DNA of 64,000 bases from Frankia sp. RB7 (GTDB taxonomy: Bacteria; Pseudomonadota; Alphaproteobacteria; Rhizobiales; Xanthobacteraceae). The notes beneath the pieces are model-generated. The model was not told where the DNA came from. It made no database searches and saw only the letters and a list, made by a program, of their open reading frames with translations. Every line of letters starts with the position of its first letter. Position 1 is the stretch's first letter. This document shows, in pieces, positions 37,989 to 47,536 of the stretch. The position numbers and the translations under genes were made by a program. The stretch is from the NCBI GenBank assembly GCA_030403585.1, contig JAUEPE010000001.1, forward strand, positions 248,001-312,000, in the 5' to 3' direction.

Positions 37989-38882
37989 CTACGATTGCAG
38001 CGTCGGCGCCACTTCGCGCGCGACATTGACCAGCGCCGCGATCAGCGGCGTCATCGGGTCGCGCTGCGGGATCACCAGACCGATGCTGTAATTGACGTCG
38101 GGATCGGTGATCGGGATCGAGCGGACCTTGTCGGAGAGGCCGAGCGTCTCGGCGAGCTTGGCCGGCATCACGCTCGCCCAACGCCCGGTCTTGACGTGCG
38201 TGTACAGCACCAGCAGCGAGTTCGAGGTCAGTGTCGGCGTCGCCTCCGCACCGACCGAGCGCAGCGCGCGGTCGATGATGCGGCGGTTCTGCATGTCCGG
38301 CGTCAGCAGGCACAGCGGCACCTGGCCGACCTCCTGCCAGGTCACGGACTCGCGGTCGCCGAACATCGCATCGGGCGCGGTCAGGAGGCGATAGCTCTCG
38401 TTGTAGAGCGGAATGGTACGCACCTTCCCGATCGGCTCGTTCTCGATATAGGTCAGCCCGGCGTCGACCTCGAGATTTTCGAGCAGCCCCAGCACCTCGG
38501 ACGAGGTCGTCGACTGGATGCGGAAGCGGACCTCGGGATGCTTGGCGCGGAACGGCGTGGTCAATGCGGCCACCATGCCGAGCACGGTCGGAATCGCCGC
38601 AATACGAATCTCGCCGGACAGCTTTTCCTTCAGCGAGTTGATTTCCTGGCGCATCGCGCGGGCATCGCCCACGATGCGACGTGCCCAGTCCAGCGCCCGC
38701 TCGCCTTCGGGGGTAAATCCCTGGAACCGGGACCCGCGCTCGACCAGCATGACGCCGAGGATCTCCTCGAGCTGCTTGAGCCCGGTCGACATGGTCGGCT
38801 GGGTGACGCCGCAAGCCTCCGCCGCCCGTCCAAAATGCCGCTCCTTGGCCAGCGCCAGCAGCAGTTCAAGCTTGTCGATCAA
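37989..38882 (-). CDS. LysR-family regulator, candidate fds regulator
   Basis: A 297-residue LysR-type protein. The helix-turn-helix is at residues 16-40 (HFGRAAEACGVTQPTMSTGLKQLE) shortened here by family form; the effector domain begins near 92 with GEIRIAAIPTVLG. It is divergent from the fdsGBA-fdhD-fdsD operon, with 224 bp between. FdsR, the known regulator of the same operon in Cupriavidus, has this type and position. It probably responds to formate or a related metabolite. Confidence 0.9.
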   Translation of the reverse strand: MIDKLELLLALAKERHFGRAAEACGVTQPTMSTGLKQLEEILGVMLVERGSRFQGFTPEGERALDWARRIVGDARAMRQEINSLKEKLSGEIRIAAIPTVLGMVAALTTPFRAKHPEVRFRIQSTTSSEVLGLLENLEVDAGLTYIENEPIGKVRTIPLYNESYRLLTAPDAMFGDRESVTWQEVGQVPLCLLTPDMQNRRIIDRALRSVGAEATPTLTSNSLLVLYTHVKTGRWASVMPAKLAETLGLSDKVRSIPITDPDVNYSIGLVIPQRDPMTPLIAALVNVAREVAPTLQS

Positions 38883-38907
38883 CCGGTCGTCCCCTCGGTT
38901 TCTGTCG

Positions 38908-38924
38908 TGGCATACAAGCTATCA
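38908..38924 (-). promoter_or_regulatory. Possible weak operator in the lysR-fds region
   Basis: On the minus strand TTGTATGCCA agrees with the TGGTATRCCA core at 9 of 10 positions. The outer TGGCAT arm is absent. It lies 25 bp before the LysR start, so it may instead be a LysR site. Confidence 0.3.
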
Positions 38925-39106
38925 CGCCGGGCCTGCACCAACACGCAAAAACCGGCAGTCGATCCAAGCTTCATTAGTATTTCGTATCGACCGATCGCGC
39001 TTCCAAATCGATCTGAATTCGCAATCGCAGCATGGGACAGCTTTATTGATCTTTGAACGATTCCAAATAGTTTGCGAGGAAGGGACGCTCAATCTGAGAA
39101 CGAAGA

Positions 39107-39595
39107 ATGACAGCCGTTTACGAACCTCGTTACGAGCCTTGGGACGAAACGCGCGGCGCCGAGATCATCGCCGAACATGCCAAGCAGGAAGGCGCGACTC
39201 TCGTTATTCTGCACGCGCTCCAGGAAGCGTTCGGCTATGTGCCGGAGGCGGCGATTCCGATGGTGGCGCAGGCGCTGAATCTGTCGCGCGCCGAAGTCCA
39301 TGGCGTCTTCACCTTCTACCATGACTTCCGCCACAAGCCGGCCGGCCGCCATGTGCTGAAGCTGTGCCGCGCCGAAGCCTGCCAGGCCGCCGGTGGCGAT
39401 GCGCTGGCTGCGCGCGCCGAAGCCAAGCTTGGCGTTTCGCTCGGCAACACCACTGCGGATGATCGCGTCACGCTGGAGCCGATCTACTGCCTCGGGCTAT
39501 GCTCGACCGCACCGTCGGCGATGCTCGACGGCCGCCTCGTCGGCCGGCTCGACGAAAAGCGCATCGATGCGCTGGTTGCGGAGGCGCAACGATGA
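39107..39595 (+). CDS. fdsG: NAD-dependent formate dehydrogenase, gamma subunit
   Basis: A 162-residue NuoE-like protein that carries a [2Fe-2S] cluster. The ligands are in LCRAEACQAAGG and YCLGLCSTAPS. It passes electrons between FdsA and the flavin subunit. It is the first gene of the operon; its stop overlaps the fdsB start (ATGA). Two TTCCAAAT copies exactly 60 bp apart lie in its leader. Confidence 0.95.
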   Translation: MTAVYEPRYEPWDETRGAEIIAEHAKQEGATLVILHALQEAFGYVPEAAIPMVAQALNLSRAEVHGVFTFYHDFRHKPAGRHVLKLCRAEACQAAGGDALAARAEAKLGVSLGNTTADDRVTLEPIYCLGLCSTAPSAMLDGRLVGRLDEKRIDALVAEAQR

Positions 39596-41148
39596 CGATG
39601 AAAATTTTCGTCCCGCGCGATGCGACCGCTGTCGCCGTCGGCGCCGATGAGGTCGTCGCAGCTTTCGCGCAGACCGCAGAGAAGCGCGGACTGCCGATCG
39701 AGATCGTCAGGACCGGCTCGCGCGGACTGCATTGGCTGGAGCCGATGGTCGAGGTGGCGACGCTCAAGGGCCGCGTTGCTTACGGCCCCGTCAGCTCCGA
39801 GGACGTCGCCTCCGTGTTCGAGTCCATGGCCAGCAACGGGCCCCACGCCCTGCGTCTCGGCGTCGCGGACGAGATCCCCTGGCTCAAGCGCCAAACCCGC
39901 CTCACCTTTGCCCGCTGCGGCGTGATCGATCCGCGCTCGCTCGAGGACTATCGCGCTCATGGCGGCTACAAGGGCCTGGAGCGCGCGCTGTCGCTCGGCT
40001 CGGATGCGATCCTCGCTGAGGTCACCGCCTCCGGCCTGCGCGGCCGCGGCGGCGCCGGCTTCCCGACCGGCATCAAGTGGAAGACGGTCGCGCAAGCCAA
40101 GGCTGACCGCAAATTCATCGTCTGCAACGCCGACGAAGGCGACAGCGGCACCTTCGCCGATCGCATGATCATGGAAGGCGATCCCTTCCTCGTCATCGAG
40201 GGCATGACGACCGCCGGCATCACCGTCGGCGCCACCAAGGGCTACATCTACATCCGCAGCGAATATCCGCATGCCGTCGAGGCGATGAAAGCTGCCATCA
40301 TTGCGGCGAGGCGCGGCGGCTATCTCGGCGACAAGATCGGCGGCTCGACCACCAGCTTCGATATGGAAGTGCGCGTCGGCGCCGGCGCCTACGTTTGCGG
40401 CGAGGAGACGTCGCTGCTGGAGAGCCTGGAAGGCCGCCGTGGCCTGGTGCGCGCAAAGCCGCCGCTGCCGGCCCATCACGGCCTGTTCGGCAAGCCGACC
40501 GTCATCAACAACGTGCTGTCGTTTGCAGCCATCCCCTTCATCCTCGCCGAGGGCGCCAAGGCCTATGCCGATTTCGGCATGGGCCGCTCGCGCGGCACGA
40601 TGCCGATCCAGCTTGCCGGCAACATCCGCCAGGGCGGTCTGTTCGAGACGGCGTTCGGCGTGACGCTCGGCGAGCTCGTCGACGACATCGGCGGTGGCAC
40701 CTTCACCGGCCGCCCGGTCCGTGCGGTGCAGGTCGGCGGTCCGCTCGGCGCCTACTTCCCCCGCGCCCTGTTCGACGCCCCGTTCGACTACGAAGCCTTC
40801 GCCGCGCGCGACGGCCTGATCGGCCATGGCGGCATCGTCGTGTTCGACGACAGCGTCGACATGCGCAAGCAGGCGCGTTTCGCCATGGAATTCTGCGCCA
40901 TCGAATCCTGCGGCAAGTGCACGCCCTGCCGCATCGGCTCGACCCGCGGCGTCGAGACCATCGAGAAGATCATCCGCGGCGACCGCGTCAGCGAAAACCT
41001 CGCGCTCGTCGAAGACCTCTGCAACACCATGAAATTCGGCTCGCTCTGCGCGCTCGGCGGCTTCACGCCCTACCCCGTGCTCAGCGCATTGAAGCACTTC
41101 CGGGAAGATTTTATCCCGGCCCCGACCACGCTTCAGGCCGCGGAATAG
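39592..41148 (+). CDS. fdsB: NAD-dependent formate dehydrogenase, beta subunit (FMN, NAD)
   Basis: A 518-residue NuoF-like subunit with an N-terminal thioredoxin-like extension. The nucleotide/FMN motif is GRGGAGFPTGIKWK near residue 160. The [4Fe-4S] ligands are in ESCGKCTPCRIGSTRG near residue 440 and a later cysteine in GSLCALGG. It reduces NAD+ with electrons from formate. The ATG at 39592 overlaps the fdsG stop by four bases and follows a GGAGGC site. Confidence 0.96.
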   Translation: MTMKIFVPRDATAVAVGADEVVAAFAQTAEKRGLPIEIVRTGSRGLHWLEPMVEVATLKGRVAYGPVSSEDVASVFESMASNGPHALRLGVADEIPWLKRQTRLTFARCGVIDPRSLEDYRAHGGYKGLERALSLGSDAILAEVTASGLRGRGGAGFPTGIKWKTVAQAKADRKFIVCNADEGDSGTFADRMIMEGDPFLVIEGMTTAGITVGATKGYIYIRSEYPHAVEAMKAAIIAARRGGYLGDKIGGSTTSFDMEVRVGAGAYVCGEETSLLESLEGRRGLVRAKPPLPAHHGLFGKPTVINNVLSFAAIPFILAEGAKAYADFGMGRSRGTMPIQLAGNIRQGGLFETAFGVTLGELVDDIGGGTFTGRPVRAVQVGGPLGAYFPRALFDAPFDYEAFAARDGLIGHGGIVVFDDSVDMRKQARFAMEFCAIESCGKCTPCRIGSTRGVETIEKIIRGDRVSENLALVEDLCNTMKFGSLCALGGFTPYPVLSALKHFREDFIPAPTTLQAAE

Positions 41149-41158
41149 GAGAACGACG

Positions 41159-44032
41159 ATGTCTCTGATCGAAGAAATCGACTACGGCACACCGCGCTCC
41201 AAATCGGAAACGATGGTGACGCTGACCATCGACGGCAACCAGGTCACGGTGCCCGAGGGCACCTCGATCATGCGGGCCGCGATGGATGCCGGCCACCAGA
41301 TCCCCAAACTCTGCGCGACCGACATGGTCGACGCGTTCGGCTCCTGCCGGCTCTGCGTCGTCGAGATCGAGGGCCGCGCCGGCACGCCGGCCTCCTGCAC
41401 CACGCCGGTGATGCCGGGCCTCGTCGTTCACACCCAGAGCGAGCGGCTGAAGAAGCTGCGCAAGGGCGTGATGGAGCTCTACATCTCCGACCATCCGCTC
41501 GACTGCCTCACCTGCGGCGCCAATGGCGATTGCGAGTTGCAGGACATGGCCGGCGCCGTGGGCCTGCGCGACGTGCGTTACGGCTATGAGGGCGAGAACC
41601 ACGTCTTCGCCAAATCCCATGGCGAGATCAACGCCGCCTGGATGCCGAAGGACGAGTCCAACCCGTACTTCACCTATGATCCCTCCAAGTGCATCGTCTG
41701 CTCGCGCTGCGTCCGCGCCTGCGAGGAAGTGCAAGGCACCTTCGCGCTGACGATCTCCGGTCGCGGCTTCGACAGCCGCGTCTCGCCCGGCATGAGCGAG
41801 AGTTTTCTCGGCTCCGAATGCGTCTCCTGCGGCGCCTGCGTGCAGGCCTGCCCGACCGCGACGCTGACGGAAAAGTCCGTGATCGAGATCGGCCAGCCCG
41901 AACACTCCGTCGTCACCACCTGCGCCTATTGCGGCGTCGGCTGCACCTTCAAGGCGGAGATGCGCGGCGAGGAAGTCGTGCGCATGGTGCCGTACAAGGA
42001 CGGCAAGGCCAATCGCGGCCATTCCTGCGTCAAGGGCCGCTTCGCCTGGGGCTACACCAATCACAAGGAACGCATCCTCAATCCGATGATCCGCGAGCGG
42101 ATCGAGGACCCCTGGCGCGAAGTGTCCTGGGACGAAGCATTCTCGTTTGCCGCCGACAGGATGCGCGGCATCCAGCAGAAATACGGCCGTGACGCCATCG
42201 GCGGCATCACCTCGTCCCGCTGCACCAATGAAGAGACCTATCTGGTGCAGAAGCTGATCCGCGCCGGCTTCGGCAACAACAATGTCGACACCTGCGCGCG
42301 CGTCTGCCACTCCCCGACGGGCTATGGCCTGTCGCAGACCTTCGGCACGTCGGCCGGCACCCAGGATTTCGACTCGGTCGAGGACACCGACGTCGCCATG
42401 ATCATCGGCGCCAATCCGGCCTCGGCGCACCCGGTGTTCGCATCGCGCCTGAAGAAGCGGCTGCGTCAGGGCGCAAAGCTGATCGTGCTCGATCCGCGCC
42501 GCACCGAAATGGTGGAATCGCCGCATGTGAAGGCGCTGCATCTGCCGCTGATGCCCGGCACCAACGTTGCCGTCGTGACGGCGCTGGCGCATGTGATCGT
42601 CACCGAAGGCCTCGTCAACGAGACCTTCGTGCGCGAGCGCTGCGACTGGAGCGAGTTCGAGGAATGGGCCGCCTTCGTCGCCCAGCCCAAGCACAGCCCG
42701 GAAGCGACCGCCATCCTGACCGGCGTCGACCCGAACGACCTGCGCGAAGCCGCCCGCATCTATGCCACCGGCGGCAATGGCGCGATCTATTACGGGCTCG
42801 GCGTCACCGAGCACAGCCAGGGCTCGACCACGGTGATCGCGATCGCCAACCTCGCGATGGCGACCGGCAATATCGGCCGTCCCGGCGTCGGCGTGAACCC
42901 GCTGCGCGGCCAAAATAACGTTCAAGGCTCCTGCGACATGGGCTCGTTTCCGCACGAGCTCCCCGGTTACCGTCACATCTCGGGCGATGCCGTGCGCGAC
43001 CAGTTCGAGGCGCTCTGGAACGTCAAGCTCAACCCGGAGCCGGGCCTGCGCATTCCCAACATGTTCGATGCCGCCATCGAAGGCACGTTCATGGGCATCT
43101 ACGTGCAGGGCGAAGACATCCTGCAATCCGATCCCAATACCAAGCATGTGGTGGCAGCGCTGTCGGCGATGGAATGCGTCATCGTTCACGATCTCTTCCT
43201 CAACGAGACCGCGAACTACGCCCACGTGTTCCTGCCCGGCTCGAGCTTCCTCGAGAAGGACGGCACCTTCACCAACGCCGAACGCCGCATCCAGCGCGTT
43301 CGCAAGGTGATGTCGCCGAAGAACGGCATGGCCGACTGGGAGGTCACCATCGCGCTCGCCAAGGCGATGGGCCTGGAGATGAACTACAGCCATCCCTCGG
43401 AGATCATGGACGAGATCGCGGCGCTGACGCCGACCTTCGCCGGCGTCTCCTACGCCAAGCTCGACGAGCTCGGCTCGGTGCAGTGGCCCTGCAACGAGAA
43501 GGCGCCGGAAGGCACGCCGGTGATGCATATCGGCGGCTTCGTCCGCGGCAAGGGCAAGTTCATCGTCACCGAATATGTCGCGACCGACGAGCGCACCGGC
43601 CCCCGCTTCCCGCTGCTGCTCACGACGGGCCGCATCCTCAGCCAGTACAATGTCGGCGCGCAGACGCGGCGCACCGAGAACGTGGTCTGGCATGCCGAGG
43701 ACCGGCTGGAGATCCATCCGCACGACGCCGAACTGCGCGGCGTCCGCGACGGCGACTGGGTGCGGCTGCAGAGCCGCGCCGGCGAGACCACGCTGCGCGC
43801 GGAGATCACCGACCGCGTGTCGCCGGGCGTGGTCTACACCACGTTCCACCATCCGGACACCCAGGCCAACGTAATCACGACCGAGTATTCGGACTGGGCG
43901 ACCAACTGTCCCGAGTATAAGGTGACGGCGGTGCAGATCTCGCCGTCGAACGGCCCGTCCGACTGGCAGAAGAGCTACGACGAGCAGGCGCGGCACTCCC
44001 GCCGCATCGCGCCCGCCGAGGCCGCGGAGTAA
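41159..44032 (+). CDS. fdsA: NAD-dependent formate dehydrogenase, catalytic alpha subunit
   Basis: A 957-residue molybdenum or tungsten enzyme that oxidises formate to CO2. The order is: N-terminal [2Fe-2S] domain (FGSCRLCVVEI), His/Cys cluster (HPLDCLTCGANGDCELQ), two [4Fe-4S] motifs (CIVCSRCVRACEE and CVSCGACVQACPT), a further cluster (CAYCGVGC), then the bis-MGD domain. The metal ligand is cysteine near residue 383 in ARVCHSPTGYGL, not selenocysteine. It starts 10 bp after fdsB. In this locus it consumes the formate made from oxalate. Confidence 0.97.
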   Translation: MSLIEEIDYGTPRSKSETMVTLTIDGNQVTVPEGTSIMRAAMDAGHQIPKLCATDMVDAFGSCRLCVVEIEGRAGTPASCTTPVMPGLVVHTQSERLKKLRKGVMELYISDHPLDCLTCGANGDCELQDMAGAVGLRDVRYGYEGENHVFAKSHGEINAAWMPKDESNPYFTYDPSKCIVCSRCVRACEEVQGTFALTISGRGFDSRVSPGMSESFLGSECVSCGACVQACPTATLTEKSVIEIGQPEHSVVTTCAYCGVGCTFKAEMRGEEVVRMVPYKDGKANRGHSCVKGRFAWGYTNHKERILNPMIRERIEDPWREVSWDEAFSFAADRMRGIQQKYGRDAIGGITSSRCTNEETYLVQKLIRAGFGNNNVDTCARVCHSPTGYGLSQTFGTSAGTQDFDSVEDTDVAMIIGANPASAHPVFASRLKKRLRQGAKLIVLDPRRTEMVESPHVKALHLPLMPGTNVAVVTALAHVIVTEGLVNETFVRERCDWSEFEEWAAFVAQPKHSPEATAILTGVDPNDLREAARIYATGGNGAIYYGLGVTEHSQGSTTVIAIANLAMATGNIGRPGVGVNPLRGQNNVQGSCDMGSFPHELPGYRHISGDAVRDQFEALWNVKLNPEPGLRIPNMFDAAIEGTFMGIYVQGEDILQSDPNTKHVVAALSAMECVIVHDLFLNETANYAHVFLPGSSFLEKDGTFTNAERRIQRVRKVMSPKNGMADWEVTIALAKAMGLEMNYSHPSEIMDEIAALTPTFAGVSYAKLDELGSVQWPCNEKAPEGTPVMHIGGFVRGKGKFIVTEYVATDERTGPRFPLLLTTGRILSQYNVGAQTRRTENVVWHAEDRLEIHPHDAELRGVRDGDWVRLQSRAGETTLRAEITDRVSPGVVYTTFHHPDTQANVITTEYSDWATNCPEYKVTAVQISPSNGPSDWQKSYDEQARHSRRIAPAEAAE

Positions 44033-44036
44033 CTGG

Positions 44037-44867
44037 ATGCACGTGCCGGTCCAGGCCATCGACCGCGAGATCTGGCGCGACGGTGTCGCGTCAGAAGGAA
44101 CGCGGCTGATCCCCGAGGAAACGCCGCTGGCGCTGACCTATAATGGTGGCACCTATGCCGTCATGATGGGGACGCCGCAGAACCTGGAAGATTTTGCCGT
44201 CGGCTTCAGCCTGGACGAAGGCATCATCACATCGGTCGACGACATCAAGTCGCTCGATGTGGTTCGCCTCGACGACGGCATCGAGCTGCGGATGTGGCTC
44301 GAGCAGGACAACGCCGCGCGCATCAGCGAGCGCCGCCGCCACATTGCCGGCCCCACCGGCTGCGGCATCTGCGGCATCGACTCCATTGCCGAGGCCATAA
44401 GGCCCGCGGCCATCGTGCCGCCGGGCCAGACCTTCACGCCCGAGCAGATCATGGCGGCGATGCAGACCATCGCGCCCCTGCAAGCAATCAACATCCAGAC
44501 CCGCGCGGTCCACGCCGCGGCCTTCTGGTCGCCGTCGAATGGCATTGTGGCCCTGCGCGAGGACGTCGGCCGCCACAACGCGCTGGACAAGCTCGCGGGC
44601 TCACTGGCGCGCAGCCGGACGGACGCAAGCTGCGGCATGGTTCTGCTCACGAGCCGCGTCTCGGTCGAGATGGTGCAGAAGACGGCCGCCATCGGTGCGC
44701 CGGCGATGGTCGCGGTTTCCGCCCCCACCGCGCTCGCGGTCCGCACCGCGGAAGCCGCCGGCATCACGCTGATTGCGATTGCCCGCAGCGACGGGTTTGA
44801 AGTGTTCACGCACCATGGCCGCGTCACGGCTCATCGTGCTCCGGAGATCATCGATGTCGTCGCCTGA
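44037..44867 (+). CDS. fdhD: Formate dehydrogenase sulfurtransferase/maturation protein
   Basis: A 276-residue FdhD protein, called FdsC in Cupriavidus operons. The sulfur-carrying motif GCGICGID lies near residue 109. VALREDVGRHNALDKL is the family signature. It transfers sulfur to the molybdenum cofactor of FdsA. It starts four bases after the fdsA stop with GGAG upstream. Confidence 0.96.
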   Translation: MHVPVQAIDREIWRDGVASEGTRLIPEETPLALTYNGGTYAVMMGTPQNLEDFAVGFSLDEGIITSVDDIKSLDVVRLDDGIELRMWLEQDNAARISERRRHIAGPTGCGICGIDSIAEAIRPAAIVPPGQTFTPEQIMAAMQTIAPLQAINIQTRAVHAAAFWSPSNGIVALREDVGRHNALDKLAGSLARSRTDASCGMVLLTSRVSVEMVQKTAAIGAPAMVAVSAPTALAVRTAEAAGITLIAIARSDGFEVFTHHGRVTAHRAPEIIDVVA

Positions 44868-45069
44868 CCGCCTCGTCTACATGGCCAACCAGATCGGTAC
44901 GTTCTTCCGCAGCCAGGGCCACGACAAGGCCGTGCCGGGCATCGCCGACCACATCAAGAAGTTCTGGGATCCCCGGATGAAGCGCGCGATCTTCGCCCAT
45001 CTCGATGCAGGCGGCGCAGGCCTCGAGCCGAACGTGCTCGAAGCCCTGACATCGCTGAAGCAGCCCTGA
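44854..45069 (+). CDS. fdsD: Formate dehydrogenase, delta subunit
   Basis: A 71-residue protein, MSSPDRLVYMANQIGTFF, with HIKKFWDPRMKRAIFAHL, the usual FdsD pattern. It is needed for assembly or activity of the complex. Its start lies inside the end of fdhD (14-base overlap), with CCGGAG upstream. Confidence 0.94.
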   Translation: MSSPDRLVYMANQIGTFFRSQGHDKAVPGIADHIKKFWDPRMKRAIFAHLDAGGAGLEPNVLEALTSLKQP

Positions 45070-45226
45070 GCTCAGGCGCGGGCCGTACACTCTATCGAAA
45101 TCGCACGATTATCTCGCCGCTGCCCCTGATACGCGGCACGACCACATGTCAGCTCGCAATTTATTGCGTGGCTCAGCGGAACGCGCCGGCACTATCTTGT
45201 CTTCTTGGATGATGACAGGACGGCCG

Positions 45227-47536
45227 ATGACCAAAAAGAAGCTCGAGGGCATTGAGGATTACCAGGGCGCGGCCGCAGGCTGGGGCGCGCTCAAGGCCGT
45301 GGCCGACGCGGTTCGGGGACAAATGGCGCCGGCCAAGGAGACCCACGGTCTCCTGACCATGAATCAGCCTCACGGCTTCGACTGCCCGGGCTGTGCGTGG
45401 CCGGACCCGAAGCACACCTCGTCATTCGAGTTCTGCGAAAACGGCGCCAAGGCTGTCTCATGGGAAGCGACGGCCAAGCGGACCACGCCCGAGTTTTTCG
45501 CAGGCCACACCGTCAGCGAACTCTGGGGCTGGCAGGATTACGACCTCGAAAACGAAGGCCGCCTCACCCACCCCATGGTGTACGATCGCGCCACGGATCG
45601 TTATCTGCCGATTTCGTGGCAGGACGCGATGAGCCAGATCGGCGCGGCGCTGCGCGCCCTGCCCGATCCCAACATGGCAGAGTTCTACACGTCGGGACGC
45701 GCCTCGAACGAGGCCGCCTTCCTGTATCAGCTGTTCGTTCGCGAATATGGCACCAACAACTTTCCCGATTGCTCGAACATGTGCCACGAAGCCACCAGCG
45801 TGGGCCTGCCGGAATCGATCGGGGTCGGCAAGGGCACGGTGACGCTGGAGGATTTCGACCACAGCGACTGCATCTTCTGCATCGGCCATAATCCCGGCAC
45901 CAATCATCCGCGCATGCTGACGACGCTTCGCGAGGCGTCCAAGCGCGGCGTGCCGATCATCGCCATCAATCCGCTGCGCGAACGCGGCCTGGAGCGATTT
46001 ACATCGCCGCAGAGTCCTGTGGAGATGTTGACGCTCGACTCCACGCCGATCGCGTCATCCTATTATCTGGTGAAGGTGGGCGGCGACATCGCCGTGCTCA
46101 AGGGCATGATGAAGGCCCTGCTTGCCCTCGATGCGAACAGCCTTGCGGAAGGCGGCCCCGGCCTGCTCGACCGCGAGTTCATCGCGACCCACACCACGGG
46201 CATCGAGGCCTTGCTGGCAGATATCGAGGCGACGTCCTGGAATGCGATCGAGGCGGCGTCCGGGCTCTCGCGGTCTGACATCGAGGCAATCGGAAACGTC
46301 TATGCCAAGGCCGATCGCGTTATCATCAACTATGGCATGGGGATCACCCAGCACCGGCACGGCACCGGCAATGTGCAGCAGATCGCCAATCTGTTGATGC
46401 TTCGCGGCAATATCGGACGCGAAGGAGCCGGCATCTCACCGTTGCGCGGCCACTCCAACGTACAGGGCGACCGGACCGTCGGCATCACCGAGATTCCGAA
46501 CGCGGCGTTGCTCGACGGAATCGTCCGTGTCTTCGGCTTCGAGCCTCCACGAGCCAAGGGACACAACGCGGTCGAGGCCATCGAAGCGATCCGTGATAAG
46601 CGCTCGAAGGCGCTGGTCTGCCTCGGCGGAAACCTCGCCGTTGCCATGTCGGACCCGCAAGCCACCTTCGAGGCGATGCGTGGCCTCGATCTCGCCGTCC
46701 ATATCGCGACAAAACTCAATCGCTCACACCTGCTGCTGGCCAAGCAATCGTTCATTCTGCCCTGCCTGGGACGCACCGAAATCGATATGCAGGCCACCGG
46801 CCCGCAATCGGTCACCGTGGAAGATTCGATGTCGATGGTGCATGCCTCCCGCGGGGGCCTGAAACCCGCCTCCGAGCATCTGAAATCCGAACCGGCCATC
46901 ATCGCCGAGATGGCGATGGCGACGCTGCCGAACACCAAGGTGCAGTGGTCCGAGATGATTGCGGACTACAGCAGGATACGCGACGGCATCGAAGGCGTGT
47001 TTCCTGCCTTCAAGGACTTCAACGCCCGCATCCTGCATCCCGGCGGCTTCCGCCTGCGCAACGCCGCCTCCGAGCGGGAATGGCTCACGCCGAGCAAGAG
47101 AGCCAACTTCTTGATTTATCCCGGTCTCGAAGAAGACCCGCCCAACGCGGACGCACTGACGTTGACCACGATCCGCAGCCACGATCAGTACAACACGACA
47201 CTGTATGGGCTAAACGACCGCTATCGGGGCATCAAGGGGCGCCGCGACGTGGTCTTCGTCAACGCACAGGATCTCGCAAAACGCGGATTGAGCCATGGCG
47301 ACGTCGTCGACATCAGCGTCGATGATCCGGCCGAAGATGGCCTGAGCGAGCGCATCCTGCGCGGCGTAACTGCGGTCGCCTACAAGATCGCGGAGGGATC
47401 GGTTGCGGCCTACTATCCGGAGGCCAATGTGCTGGTCGCGCTCGATCACTACGACGCAAAGTCGGGAACGCCGTCGTACAAATCCATACCGGTGCAGATC
47501 AAGCCGGCTGCCGACGCACCGTCAAAGCCGAATTAG
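45227..47536 (+). CDS. FdhF/YdeP-family molybdopterin oxidoreductase
   Basis: A 769-residue protein. The N-terminal FDCPGCAWPDP and FEFCENGAKA are the cluster motifs of the FdhF/YdeP group. NMCHEATSVGLPESIG places a cysteine where formate dehydrogenases have the metal ligand. GMGITQHRHGTGNVQQIANL and RGHSNVQGDRTVG bind the bis-MGD cofactor. YdeP is linked to acid resistance in E. coli; formate oxidation is assumed but unproven for the group. It is 157 bp after fdsD. Its stop overlaps the glnE stop from the other strand. The ATG at 45227 was chosen; ATGs at 45209-45212 are possible. Confidence 0.88.
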   Translation: MTKKKLEGIEDYQGAAAGWGALKAVADAVRGQMAPAKETHGLLTMNQPHGFDCPGCAWPDPKHTSSFEFCENGAKAVSWEATAKRTTPEFFAGHTVSELWGWQDYDLENEGRLTHPMVYDRATDRYLPISWQDAMSQIGAALRALPDPNMAEFYTSGRASNEAAFLYQLFVREYGTNNFPDCSNMCHEATSVGLPESIGVGKGTVTLEDFDHSDCIFCIGHNPGTNHPRMLTTLREASKRGVPIIAINPLRERGLERFTSPQSPVEMLTLDSTPIASSYYLVKVGGDIAVLKGMMKALLALDANSLAEGGPGLLDREFIATHTTGIEALLADIEATSWNAIEAASGLSRSDIEAIGNVYAKADRVIINYGMGITQHRHGTGNVQQIANLLMLRGNIGREGAGISPLRGHSNVQGDRTVGITEIPNAALLDGIVRVFGFEPPRAKGHNAVEAIEAIRDKRSKALVCLGGNLAVAMSDPQATFEAMRGLDLAVHIATKLNRSHLLLAKQSFILPCLGRTEIDMQATGPQSVTVEDSMSMVHASRGGLKPASEHLKSEPAIIAEMAMATLPNTKVQWSEMIADYSRIRDGIEGVFPAFKDFNARILHPGGFRLRNAASEREWLTPSKRANFLIYPGLEEDPPNADALTLTTIRSHDQYNTTLYGLNDRYRGIKGRRDVVFVNAQDLAKRGLSHGDVVDISVDDPAEDGLSERILRGVTAVAYKIAEGSVAAYYPEANVLVALDHYDAKSGTPSYKSIPVQIKPAADAPSKPN

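Noticed and set aside
41111..44059. Very long open frame antisense to fdsA (about 980 codons)
   Set aside because: It mirrors the GC-rich third-position bias of fdsA, has no recognisable motifs, and fdsA carries all expected cluster motifs.
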